Source: Acanthosoma haemorrhoidale
Taxonomy: Eukaryota > Arthropoda > Insecta > Hemiptera > Acanthosomatidae
Reading direction: 5' to 3'
NCBI GenBank assembly: GCA_930367205.1
Contig: OV884014.1
Location: 75,867,104-75,931,103 of the forward strand
Length of the DNA stretch: 64,000 nt
Shown piece by piece: positions 47,080 through 58,790 of this stretch (position 1 is the first letter of the stretch; every line of letters begins with the position of its first letter). The notes below the pieces were generated by a model. It made no database searches. It had not been told where the DNA came from and saw only the letters and a list, made by a program, of their open reading frames with translations. A program made the translations under genes and the position numbers.

Positions 47080-47560
47080 TGGAGACAGTTAAGGGGCCAG
47101 GGGTTTGGCAGCACAAAAGCTCCGATATAAAATATAGCTTATAACATTTCTCAAATATCCGAAAGGCTGAGGCAATACACAAATGTAAATCTTCCGAATA
47201 AATAAGACCCGTCTGTATTTAAAAGAGGGGCGGTCGTGTGAGAGAGTCATAAAGAAATATGACGGACAGAGATGAAGGCACGGCCATAAAGTTGAGTAGA
47301 ATCCAAAAGGAGATAACCGAATTCCGACTCGAGACATTGTGGCGAGGATGTATTTATGGGTTCGCCTTCGAAATAATGCCCTGTCAAAGAGATCCTGAGG
47401 ACGGACGGCCCCTCTCTAAAGAGATCCCCGGCCCAGGAGAGGACATATGTCTTCAGCCCCTTCCGCCTTCTGCCTCTTCCTGACGGCAGCCATTGTCTCT
47501 GCTTTCTTCAAAGCGTCTCCAATCTATTCAATATTTGCGTCACAGCATCAGTCTACGTGC
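47080..47560. promoter_or_regulatory. Candidate regulatory block with posterior-Hox-like and Sox-like words
   Basis: Contains GCCATAAA (47283-47290), agtcataaag, gtatttatggg, cttataac, gccattgtctc (Sox-like) and catatgtc. Opposing frames of 60-86 codons on both strands are uninformative. Confidence 0.35.
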
Positions 47561-49369
47561 AAGATGATACGTGCAAATTTTGGAGATAAAGCTCTCAACC
47601 CGGCAATATTTTCAGACTGTAAGATGTTTCATCATCTTAACCATATACAATTAATCAACACGTTTACCCGAACACAAGAGCATAATTTATAATGATGAAA
47701 TGAAGACAGTGGAGTGAAACCGATTAAGACTGAGATTTACACCATCTTGTGTTTTTAGACTAGACGAACTGCAAATTAGCATACGTTTATTTTTTATTTA
47801 AGTATTTGAAAAAAATTGATTTAAATTATGAATTTTTGTTCGAAATCGTCTTGGGTTTATGAGAAAGAAAACATACATAGACGTTATGTTGTAACTTGGA
47901 ATTCTATACTGATAACTCAATATTGTTACAAAATGTTAGCGGTTTTTAAAACAACGGAACGTGGATTTTGAAGAAATTGCTATTTTTTTTTTTTTTTGAA
48001 GAATTGTTTGCTTCCAAATACGGTATAACACGTTTTGTAAAATCCGACGGATCATCACAATATGATATAAACGTTGAATGTTAGAGTTATTTTATGTTTC
48101 ATTGATGAGAGAAGTCACCTCTGTATAACGTATATGTTGTATTAAATTAAGAATATAAATCTAATAATAATAGCAGAATGTTAATATTAAAACGCAGTTG
48201 TTTGAAGTAAAGGTTGGTCGGTCGACCAAAAAACAAAAAATATATTACAGAACAGAATACAGATATTTTTGAAAGGCAATGTTTCTTCGTTGACGGCCAC
48301 TTCATTAATTATTTCCACATTTTCACTTTTGTGTTTCGACCTGGACACTTTCTAGACACAGTCAAGGTTAGAGGAAACATTCAGGTAAGAGATTTCGAAC
48401 TGATCTGTCAATCCGTCATACGTCTGTCAGACAGAGCCTGCAAAGAACACTTACAGGGGGCCATTCCATATCTGACAATTTGTGATTTTAGGACATTCTA
48501 CAAAAATATTATTGCTTCCTAAACGAGAAAGTAAGGTAGAGTGGTTTGGGGCTGAGTCAGCTTCGACGTCACGGAATAACTCCTACCTGTTGACTCATAA
48601 ATCTTTCTAGTCCCCCCACTTATTATTTTTATTTCCCCCTTTTAAACTTAATCAGAAAGTTTATTAAAAAAAAAACACCGCGAAGTAGAAAACTTTTTGT
48701 GTAGGGGCATCTTTAAATTATAATTGCCCTCAATTATGGCCACTACCGCACAAAACAGCCTTGTCATTAAGCGTGGAAATGTGAATACTTTTAAATGTTA
48801 GAGAATCAATTATATTATTAAAAATATTAATTATTTCAAATACTGGCATAATGACATACAAAAGCATTTGAACCCTTAAGTGAAATAATGTGATAACGGT
48901 TTAGTGAATAATTATAAACATGCAGACATCATGCTTTTTAAAATATCCATTGTATACTGGTCATATAGACTAAATATTTAGAATATAAAAAACTAGGCTA
49001 ATCCAAAAAGAAAAAAATAATCCCATCACCCTATTTGACGAAGCACAATTGGAAACCCTAGAAAGGTCTCAGAGAACCTTTGACAGGAGTGGAGTAGATT
49101 GTATTAATGAAGGGTTGTCAGGTATCCCTAAGGGATGACTGGTCCTGTCAACAGTTTTAAAGGGTAACCGTCCCGGGAGGTTACACTAATATCACTCGTT
49201 TGTATATTGATATAATAAATATTGTAAGGAAAAAGGGTTTTAAGTAAGTTATCGCGTCAGTATTGGTGGGTTGAGATTACATACTATTGTAAATTTATAC
49301 TATTGCTTTATTGCATGCTGTAATAATTTAGCACTCATTATAAAGTATAACGAACAAAAAACACTACAC
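47561..49369. other. AT-rich sequence, no gene supported
   Basis: A 102-codon plus-strand frame at 48214-48522 contains a CAG|GTAAGA donor-like word but no domain. A GC-richer patch lies at 49050-49180 (ttgacag and ctgtcaa words). Nothing firmer. Confidence 0.35.
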
Positions 49370-50140
49370 AGAACTGGACAAAAAACCAGTATAGATTAGG
49401 CTATTGTTGAAAGTGTTATGAATACGGGGGAATGGTAGAGTCGAATACACTGTTACGTAAGCGACATAACTTATTTTATATCTACTACAAAAGAACCATA
49501 ACAGCTTAGGATAAATAAATCAAATCATTATAGGTCACTTTTGTGTCGGAAGTGTTAGGATTACGGACATCTGAGATAAGGTACTGCGGTAGTGTCGGCT
49601 TTACTGTGTATTCTAAGTAACGAACCTAGCTAGACATCTACGAAACACGGAACTAATGCACTACATATAACTACTGTATCAAACATCACGTAAGTCATTT
49701 ATGTGTTGTAATTTTCAAAAAATACGGATAACGGCGATTAGGTATTGGTCTATGTCAATGGTATCAGTTACTTTCACTGAGTTATGTGAGCGAGGTAGGC
49801 TCACTGAATATCGAGTAGGAATAAATCGGCACACTATTGATAACTGTAGCTAATTTTATGAAGTTAAGCCATTATCTACATAAAAGGTGTTAAGAATTAT
49901 ATCATCTGTGAGTAGTTAGTGGGTTATAGCCCTTTATATTCTAATGTGTATGTAACATAGCTCACTGGGTAACGAAACTGCAGCACAATTGATATAATGA
50001 GAAAATGTCTGTGTGTCAAATGCGTTAAAAATACGGAGATCTGTGATAAGATGCTGCCCTGGGGTCGGCAATGAATTCTGTAAGTAACATACCTCACTGG
50101 TTATCCACTAAGACCTGACTAGACACTACAGATAACTGTA
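49370..50140. repeat. Decayed tandem repeat, about five units of 135-185 bp
   Basis: The word (g/a)(t/c)gtta or tgttgtaa followed by atacgg recurs at about 49413, 49552, 49703, 49887 and 50022. Each is followed in order by atctg(t/a)gata-like, gtcgg, attct(a)agtaac and ctcactgg(g)taac-like words, and by actacagataactgta-like words. It lies just inside the putative intron, next to the first-exon candidate. Confidence 0.45.
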
Positions 50141-50148
50141 AAACTCAC

Positions 50149-50191
50149 CGAAGTATCGGAGGGAGGCGGAGAGCAGGTGAAACTGAGCCAT
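50149..50191 (-). CDS. Candidate first coding segment of the minus-strand gene
   Basis: On the minus strand an ATG at 50191 opens MAQFHLLSASLRYF, then meets a strong donor: TTCG|GTGAGT, exon end 50149, intron first base 50148. Upstream in the same frame there is a stop (TAG) about 150 nt before, with no other ATG between, so this is the first in-frame start of the transcript as drawn. The exon leaves in phase 1. The exon at 872-740 is open only when entered in phase 1, so joining gives an uninterrupted frame. The start context is not ideal (T at -3). No protein family is recognised. Alternatives: a wholly untranslated exon or an unrelated regulatory island. Confidence 0.3.
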
Positions 50192-50620
50192 CAACAGGGC
50201 GTCTCCCGCCAGCGCCGATACAACACCTAGAGAAGCCACACTGACTGAATTACTATAGCTCGCAGACAGAGAGATTCGAGAGAGAGGCAGCGACGATCCT
50301 CTTGCGGCTGAGGTTCGTCGGGTACTGGGGGGTTGGAACCACCCCTAGCGCCCCCCACCCCTGCCGCCGGCGGTGGTGGGGGTGCGTGGGCCACGTGCCG
50401 GCCTTTCGGTCGGTCTGTTGGCTCGCTTCTTCAAGTGGCTCCTCTAGGCCTTGTGCTCTATCCAGCCACTTCCACTCTCTCTCTCGGATGACACGGCTAA
50501 TTAATAGAGTGTGCTGCTTAGGGGATCGATATGAATTCTTAACGGCTCTCTTCGGCAACGATCTAGGCCTGAAGGAAAGCACCTCAAAGAAAAAGTAGTC
50601 GTATAACTCTCTAATAGAAC
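50192..50620 (-). promoter_or_regulatory. GC-rich 5'-UTR and promoter candidate
   Basis: Dense CpG and G/C (ccgccggcggtggtgggggtg; ccacgtg E-box near 50391), ctctctctctcgg, and TCAGTCAGT initiator-like words near 50236-50246 on the minus strand. The 125-codon minus-strand and 98-codon plus-strand frames overlap and have no domain. Composition and the GTGAGT donor at its end make it the best transcription-start candidate in the window. Confidence 0.35.
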
Positions 50621-53600
50621 TTATCTCCACAGAAACATTTTATAGGTTAATAAAAAGTACTGTCGACGAGAGAAAAAAAATTTGCTCCGCTTACTTGGTG
50701 AGTTGTCAAAAAGTGAGAGTGAGAAAAAATAACGAAATTCACAAGCAGTTGGAAAGTTATGGGTTAATTAATAATTTAATGGGTTTACATATAGTTTAGT
50801 GGTCAGTGTAATTTGATATAAAACTCCATATAGGATATTGACCGTATGTAATAAGACCGCATATAAAAAACACATTAAAAATGTACAAATATGTATTAGA
50901 TGAAAAATCAGTTAATTATTGAAAGGAACCCTATTGCTGCCTGCTAATGATATTTTCTAATTCTAGCAGTATTTTCTACTAATTGTTGTTGGGTCAGGTG
51001 GTTTCATACTAACTGTCCGGAGGAGCACTAGTGTAATAAATATCACTAACTCACTATTCACGATCAGCAGTAACTTATCGTGCGAAAAAAATGTCTGGAT
51101 ACACAAAACCAATTGAGGTTCCTTTAACCTGTACATTTTTCCAAACCAACAATAATAATATAAGTTGCACGACATATCTAAGGCTGATTATATTATATAT
51201 GCATTCGTTAGCCACAAAATTTATAGATAAATGTAAACAAATCAGGAATCTTTTTTAAGACATGTAATGTATTATGAAGAAATATTTTTCTGTAAACAAC
51301 TAGTTTTCAAGATTACATTTATTGTGTAAATATTATTGGATTTTGTATTTATTGAAAATATATTGATTTAAAAAATAATGAAGTAAATCCGTTAAACATA
51401 TATATGATCCGTGAGGATTATGTATCGGTTAGAAAAGTTGTAACGGGAAATATGTAAAAAACAAATCAACCGAGAAAAAAATCACTATATTTTAAGATTT
51501 CTATTTCAAATCTGGTTGGTGTAGGACACTTTAAAGATGATAATTGAGGAATGGTTTGTTCAATATTTTAGTTATTTAAAACCTTTATTATTATTATTAT
51601 AAACGCGATTTTCAGAAACCGATTTGGCACTAGTAGTTTTTCTCATTAGTTCAAAAACTATTATAGCATCTATCTATGGCTAACCTTCCTCTACTTGAAA
51701 TAAAACAAATTTTGGACTGTATTGAATTACGAGAGTTGAAGCGGCTTAAATACTTACTACCGCAAGCTCTCCGCTAAGATGTGACGTGCCGCTTGCCGGA
51801 CTACAAAAAAACAGAAGAGGCGGTATATTTGAACTGTAAGCGTGCAAACAAAAGCTGACCCGGCTACAAACAGTCAGAAATATTGCTTCCTCCTCCAACG
51901 AGTTCCCAGGACCGAAGGATGTTTACACCAGAAACAGTCTCTCTGCTATCTGCTAATGTCCTGGCCACACATTCGTGTGTTTGCACCACAGCCCTATCGC
52001 AGGGGCTAATAACGCCTAGGAGTCAATCAGGGGCCGTTTTTATATTTCCATGCCTGTGTAGGGATTTGTGTATATGTAAATTGTCGGGGCCCTTTGAACT
52101 TTCACGGGTCTGTGTGTTTTTGTTGGGGGATTCCGTGCTTGTTTGTGGAGTTGTTCCCTCGTAAGGCGAGGTAAACCTTGGAACTGCAACCGGAAACTAT
52201 CAATAAATTTGATATAATCATACTGGGACACTGATGGTGGGCATTCATTTTCAAGAGAGAAATCACAAAATAACAACACTACGAGCCCATTGACTCAAAA
52301 GAACAAACATATCTATGGATTAAAGGTAACCAACAATTATTTTATCTCGCGAAATAGTAACTTTGTTATTTATGTCAATTATGAACTAAATTGTATTTAT
52401 GAATTATATACGAGACAAACAACCATGAAGAGAAGGCCAGTATGAGATTGCCTTGACCAAAAAAAAAACATTGTTTATTTTAAAAACACTTTTGTTTATA
52501 TATGCCCTCACCAGACTTTGCTTGTTTCATTTACATAAGAATATATTCTGAAGAAAACTTACGGTGAATCATGCTCATTTAAGACATTTCTAGAAACAAA
52601 AATCGTCGAAATACAAAAGCGTTTTGGTTCAAACGTTTCATTACTGGAAGGAATAACAAATTTTCAAGAGGCGCCTTGATCAGATCGCCTTTCGGTTGTC
52701 GATTATGACGAATTTCTCTTGAGTGCAAACCAGGAATCGAATGTGAATACTCGAGGATTGGTGGGTTTAATAGGTGTTTCAAATGCCAATCGCCTTCTCG
52801 ACAAATTAAAAAACTAAAACATTGCTTGTAAAAGAACCTTTCATTCTGTAAAATTTCCCTTCACACGCTTACATTTTCCATTTATTACATAAACTTTGTC
52901 CTTCACTAAAGAATGGCTTTAGCTCACAATTTCACTCATCCACGCCACACAATTTTAATTAGTCTATAACTTCTGTGTGGAAAATGGCGTTTGTTTTGTT
53001 CTGAATGCGAAAACCAAAATTACATAGTGTCAAATGTATTTTTACTACTTTGGGAGTGTAAGGCACGAGACACAGGAAGACCACACAGGCACTACCCTTC
53101 CTAAGATCAATATATGAAGAAGACTAGAAGAGACGGAGGGTGGCCCAAAGACAACATGAAAGGTAGCGACAGAGTGGCGCTCCAGCCACTTGTGGCATGA
53201 CACTTGTCTACTGCCCGGCAGGCCTAGTCGGCATCCCCCTACATCGCTTGCGACTAGCTATATCTTGAAAATAAATGCAGCTATGATGGAGTACAAGGAG
53301 CCATATTTATTTTAATTTTATATTTCTATAAATTTTAACTAGGGGTTCAGAATATAATATTTTTAATTGACAGGATGAACCAAATATACAAGATACTTTT
53401 TTCACCAATTATGAACCGAATTGGATTTAATGTATAATTATATTTTACCGTTATCATATCGCAAACACTATTACATAGTATATATATAAGTTATGGCTCA
53501 TGGTATGGCAATGTTAGGCCTAATACACGTAGCCCCATGTACACAAAGGCTGTAAATATATATAGAGGCTTAGAAGCGGAATAAAGACAGTTTAAACCTA

Positions 53601-56285
53601 GCCGTTGTTCAGGCATCAGTTCCTTTTACTCTCGTTCTCTTTGTTTTTATCGTCTAAAGCCGATAGACGATAACTTATATATATAGATAATTTAACGTTA
53701 AAATTTAATTAGTTTTATTAGAATTGAGCTAATTTGAATGAAGCAGCTTTTCTTTTCAAATAATATGCATGCCAATAGTATTTTGGATTTCTCAATATAA
53801 AACCAGGTACAAAGTGAGCTGCCGAAAAAACCAGATAGGTAGGTTGGGGAATGAAGTGGAGCTACCAATACTGTAGCTAGTTCTGGAGAGAAGGGGCCAT
53901 TAGTTCATTCAGTTGAGCGCAGCGGGGCAGTTCGGTTCATTCATGCATCTGTTAGAACAGAGAATATACCAGTGAGTATACCAAGCCATCCTTCAACAAA
54001 GAAGAATGCAACATGTATACATATCATTGTTTATTTCAAGTGACTATTAAATAAATTATTATGGTCAATTGTGTTAATATTGGAAATTGTGCCCTAGAAC
54101 CATATATGTAGAACCTGGTCATATTAAATGAAGTGTCATAAAATAAAATATTATTCCTTATGAACTTTATATAGACGTCCTTAGGGGCCATTCCACAAAA
54201 AAGGTCCTATTGGTGTTCCGGTCTGATTTCATGCTGACTAGGGTAAACAATTGTTTTTATTGCAGCTTCCAGCTAGTTTTGATAGGGATCTATGTTTCAA
54301 TTACTAAATTTGAGTTTATTATGTATTAAAAACATTTTTCAGTAGTAAATATGGTCATTTGTACTGTTTCCGGAAATGACGTTTTTTTCAGGTGTATTAT
54401 TGAGTTTCAGCAATTGTAATCAAACATTTATTGATCAATTTTAAACAGGAAAATCCTGTTGAAAAGGTATTTACAGACGATTACCTAGAATAGTTTTAAG
54501 CTCTTGCCGCTGACCTAGAGCATGTAGGGACGAACCTTTAACGTTATTACGTCATCTTTGAACAAGTAAACCACTTGGGAGGAATACAGTTGGCCTAGAG
54601 GCGTTTAAAGTGCCGATATCCACTGTGGTGCGTGTGCGAGTTTTAATTGATATCAACTTTTCACCAGCCTGTACCAGTAAGTAATTCCAAGTTTTTTGTT
54701 TAACATAATCTAACGTAATTTATTATGTTATGGTTGATGAAAATGTAGTATTTTTGTCACAACAGTTCGAAAGCAATAAAAAGTAATAATTCGAAACCAC
54801 GATCTTGTCATTACTTCACCCAAAAACATTTCAAGAGAGTGTGAGATATTAACGACATAGAAACATATCTTGATGCGTTTTCAAGAAAAATGAGATGAGT
54901 CAAACTTTTTTAAAATTGAAGCCTCTTCATTATATCCTAAGACTGAATCAATCATTCCACAAAACATTTATGGCTTCAAGCTTAGCTTAGCTGCTTCACA
55001 TGTTCACGTGACTGCGAGGATCACAAAATGGGTTCCCACAATACCTCCGAAGAGATGGAATTCGAGTGCTTTAAAGATGAACTTGTGGTTAGTAAATTCA
55101 ATTTTCTGACAACATTTAAATCTACTATTTATATTAATAGTTTCATATTTAAATGTAAAGACTTCATCTACAATATGATCGTTAGCTACTGACTCGACGG
55201 TTTCATGAGGAATGCAATGTAGAACACTCATGAATTTTTTCATGATTTTCCAATCACTTTACACGAATAAAAATAAATAAAGTTGAAACGGACCTTTTTG
55301 GTGGACTATGTTTTAATAAGAAAATACAATTTTAACAAAGACGAATTATCGTTCTGATATAAAGTATAATTGCAAGAGTGGAGTGAACATTCCGGGAAGT
55401 CTTTGAGGGAGAATTTCTCACCACAACGGGAATTAATAACAAACTTTGCAGAAGTCGGAAAGAACACAGGGAATCCTTTCCTGCACTAATCAGTCTTCAT
55501 TAAGCCCCAGAACCATCCAGGAGGACCAAGGAAGAGACTTCAGGACTGCTAAAGCCACAGATACACCAAAGCCCGCTTAGGCAGAATACCAGCCTTTGAG
55601 TTTCTATAAAGAGTAAATATTTTTATTTAGCACGTAATACAACTATGTCAAACAATTAAAAATAAAAGATTTTGGCAATGTCCTCATTTTCCTATTATTT
55701 AATGAGCCCACAAGTAAGTGATGTTATGGTTAATTGGATAAATATTGAATCCAGTCATTAGAATTAACAGTCAATGTTGATGTGCATCATATTAAAAAAA
55801 ATAGGCTAATTATCCCTTCATCAAACTACAACCATTACCCCTATAGTATACATGCGAAATAAATGTTAGAGTGCTTCTCCTGTAAGTGTCTTAAATACTA
55901 ACTGATATTACCCTTTAATAAAACTAATTCGCGTACTGAAAATTGCTTACATATTTTGAAATTTCAGATTGATTGACCGACTAGAGGAGAAACGCATTAT
56001 GGTCCGGGTGAATTTCTGATCGATGAACGATTGAGAAACAACTTTGTACTTGGTATTTTCGGTCAAAGCCAATTTATTTTTTTGAGCCATCTTGGTCAGT
56101 AAAAATCGCATTTTCAACAAATATAACAAACGATATAGTAATCGCACAGACCGATAAAATATCCTTGAATTTCTTTTTGGGTCGCCATGTAATAATATAT
56201 TTACTTTAAACTAGAAATATGTCGGATTCATAGCTGATACATCTCAAATACATACAGCTTAATCCGCGATTGTATATACACGTGA
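50621..56285. other. Long AT-rich stretch, no gene supported
   Basis: Apart from GC-richer patches at 51760-52170 and 53050-53240, it is AT-rich with short domain-free frames. No member of repeat families B or C and no tRNA was seen. Confidence 0.45.
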
Positions 56286-56700
56286 AAGTAGATCCTCTCC
56301 CATCGGTCTCGGGGTTCGTTATACCCTCGATGTAAGGAAAGGACGATATCGATGACTCGGAGAGACCGCGGGCACATTACATGAAGCTATAACCTGTGAG
56401 GCAGTAGCGATCCGACGGGACAATAAACCTTCCTCAGCCCGCTACCGCTGCTGCGGCGGATGATGGAATGTCCGAAGACACACACACGAAGAGGCAACAA
56501 CTGCTGTTGAGTAAACATCGCAACCCAGCCGGAGGAATGTCCCGCAAGCACGCAGGCACCTATGTCGCTACAGTGCAGTCTATATCAGCTGTGTTGTTTC
56601 TTCGCGGTTTATGCCTGTCTCATGCTGCGCAATAGTGCACAGCATCTGCGCTTATATTGCGTGCAAGCTAGATCACACGGCGCATCGTCAGTATTATACG
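56286..56700. promoter_or_regulatory. CpG-rich block
   Basis: Contains ccgctaccgctgctgcgg, cggtctc/gagaccg arms about 60 nt apart (near 56303 and 56364), gacaataaacc and a run of cacacacac. It may be another promoter or enhancer. Confidence 0.3.
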
Positions 56701-58497
56701 GGCTCTTTATAATGTAATATCTTTCTCCAGACCTTTAGCCGTACTTAACAAAGATGATAAAATCTTTATAAATACCTTTTAAGCTGTTGTCAATGTTTAG
56801 CACTAACGGAAAATTAAAAGGAATTTATAAGCCAAAATGTCATGCCTCTAACACAATCAAAGGATATTAGGTGTTTTATCAACTCTAAAGCCCCATAAAA
56901 TGTTTATGATAGTATTACTTTAGTAGGAAGAGCCTATACCTTCTACTATTCCGTCGAAGAACCTATACATTGCTAAATAAACATTAACAAGCAAAATACA
57001 TAATTCACAATGGAATTTATTTATTCTTCCTCACTGTTTCATCCATCAAACAGTACCACAAACATTAATAAAACAATCCACTCAAGAACAAATCGTCCCA
57101 AACTTACCAAGGCGATATCCGCAGCTGAATCTCGAACTGATGGACTGTCGGCAAAAATCTAAGCGGGCCGGGAAGAAAAGGCAAAGGACCCCTGAAAGGA
57201 TTTATAGCCAGGATTCAATCTTTATTTTATTTTGTATATCCTGACCGGTTGAAATATCGGCAGCCAGGACATCTTCATCTCGAACCATCTGATAAAACCT
57301 ACGACTATCCCTCACTGTCTTTACGTAGTTACAGAAAGCAACCTATCCGGTTATCATTAGGACGTATCTGTGAATCGTTATATTTATAAGTCGAATGAGA
57401 TAAACTATAGGACTCATTAGTTAAAAATAATATATCATAATGTCATCATGGTCCAGAATAATGTTGTTAAGCTATGTAGTAATTCGAAAATTGTGCACTT
57501 GTGAGTCTTTTAGTTAGTTCTATTCAAGTACAAGGTAAAAATCAAGATTTAGTAAAAATATTTTAAAAAAGCCTCTTCTAGAGGGTTTCGGAGACGCTGT
57601 TTTGCATTTGGTCTAAACCATAATCACTTTATCTGTTAGGGTTCATTAAAGATGGTTCAGACTTACTAGGTTCAACTTATTGTATGACCTTGAGCCTATT
57701 GGGATTATAATGTTGACGGTATGCAGAAGACATCATCTATATTATATCTGTATCCTTCACATCCCCTGGACACCAGCCAACTCTCCTATATCGAACATAG
57801 CCTACGGCAGTTGAGCCTCTGTCTCCGCTGGGTATCTATTCCCCTGGTAGAGGACAAGATCAGAAAACGGTACAGCAGCCCCGATAAGAAGAAGAAAATG
57901 AACAATGGGTATCACTCAGGACAGATAGAAGCGCCTGTAGACTGTAGAAAGGCCGGTAATGGCGAGCAGCTGCGCCATTCTCAATGGAAAAAATGGCCGT
58001 GACGCCGGTGGCAGATGTGACATAACTCAGTCAACTCTGACAGGCTACAGCCTCGGGCCATTAACGTTATTAATTACCTCCAGCCCTCTTTATATATAGT
58101 GTCCTCGCTGGCGGTGGATATCGATACGGCATTCGATACTCTTTGGCGGCTCTCTTCTCGCTCATAGCCGAGGCTGAAACATTTAGTCCGTGTGTCCGGT
58201 CTGTCCTTCATGTCCCGTCTAAGGCCGCCGACCATAAGTCATGCAATGGAAAGTTTTTGACTGAAATAGTTGACTCACTTATTATACCTTCATACCTTGC
58301 ACGCTTCGGGTAAGATGGGACACAAAAGAGAAGCGAGACCTATGTGATCTAATAGGTGTTAATAGGTGGAAACACTATCGCCCAACCATTTTCCCCCCAA
58401 CACAAAAAAAAATATGACAATTCGCAATCATAGCTAAATGATAGAGAGCTTCTTATGAACTGTCAATTCAAAATAAAACACATAAATTGTTAATACA
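56701..58497. other. Mixed sequence; GC-richer patch ~57720-58260
   Basis: The patch contains TATCGATA (58119-58126) and tatatatag, with a 93-codon plus-strand frame lacking any domain. The remainder is AT-rich. Confidence 0.35.
57108..57158 (-). other. Possible 51-nt exon
   Basis: On the minus strand a pyrimidine-rich tract ending cggcccgcttag gives an acceptor before 57158. TTG|GTAAGT gives a donor after 57108. The 51 nt between are open in all three frames, so coding status cannot be judged; one frame reads FLPTVHQFEIQLRISP. It lies upstream of the 50149 exon on the same strand, so it could be a 5'-UTR or alternative exon. Confidence 0.25.
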
Positions 58498-58790
58498 TTT
58501 TTTTTTTTTTCTAAGCTCTCTAGTTAGAATTTGAGGACGAGGGATAAATATAAAATATTTAGGGTGATAGGATCCTTGTACTAGGAGGACCTGCTTGAAG
58601 GTGGTGTAAGAGGAGTAAGGAGTGTGGGAATCCTCGGTGGAGGTTGATTGTTACGGTACAGTGGTGAGAGTCCACTGGTGGCTGGGCCTAGAGTCTTCTC
58701 TAGGCATGTAGTGCAGTCGTAGTTAGTCTGATATCAGTGAGGGTGCCCCTTAGAGGCTTGTTGTTGGTGGGCCAAGCGCCGTGATGGTAA
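58498..58790 (-). repeat. Dispersed repeat family C, copy 4 (longest)
   Basis: Starts with T13 and aagctctctagttagaattt and ends in aagcgccgtgatggtaat. In inverted order it matches all of copy 1, including gtggactctcaccactg and aacaacaagcctct read on the minus strand. This is the best guide to the family's extent. Confidence 0.8.

Larger units (their letters stand above)
873..50148 (-). other. Inferred ~49 kb intron of the minus-strand gene
   Basis: This follows from pairing the donor at 50148 with the acceptor just above 872. It contains no other compelling exon, but it does hold a ratchet-type site at 31484 on the same strand. Known recursive splicing in insects occurs in introns of this size. 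The span, the pairing and the absence of further exons are inference; a cDNA could show intermediate exons or separate genes. Confidence 0.25.

Noticed and set aside
15124..58126. TATCGATA (DRE) words at 15124, 19801 and 58119
   Set aside because: About 2.3 are expected from composition in this window, so three is no enrichment.
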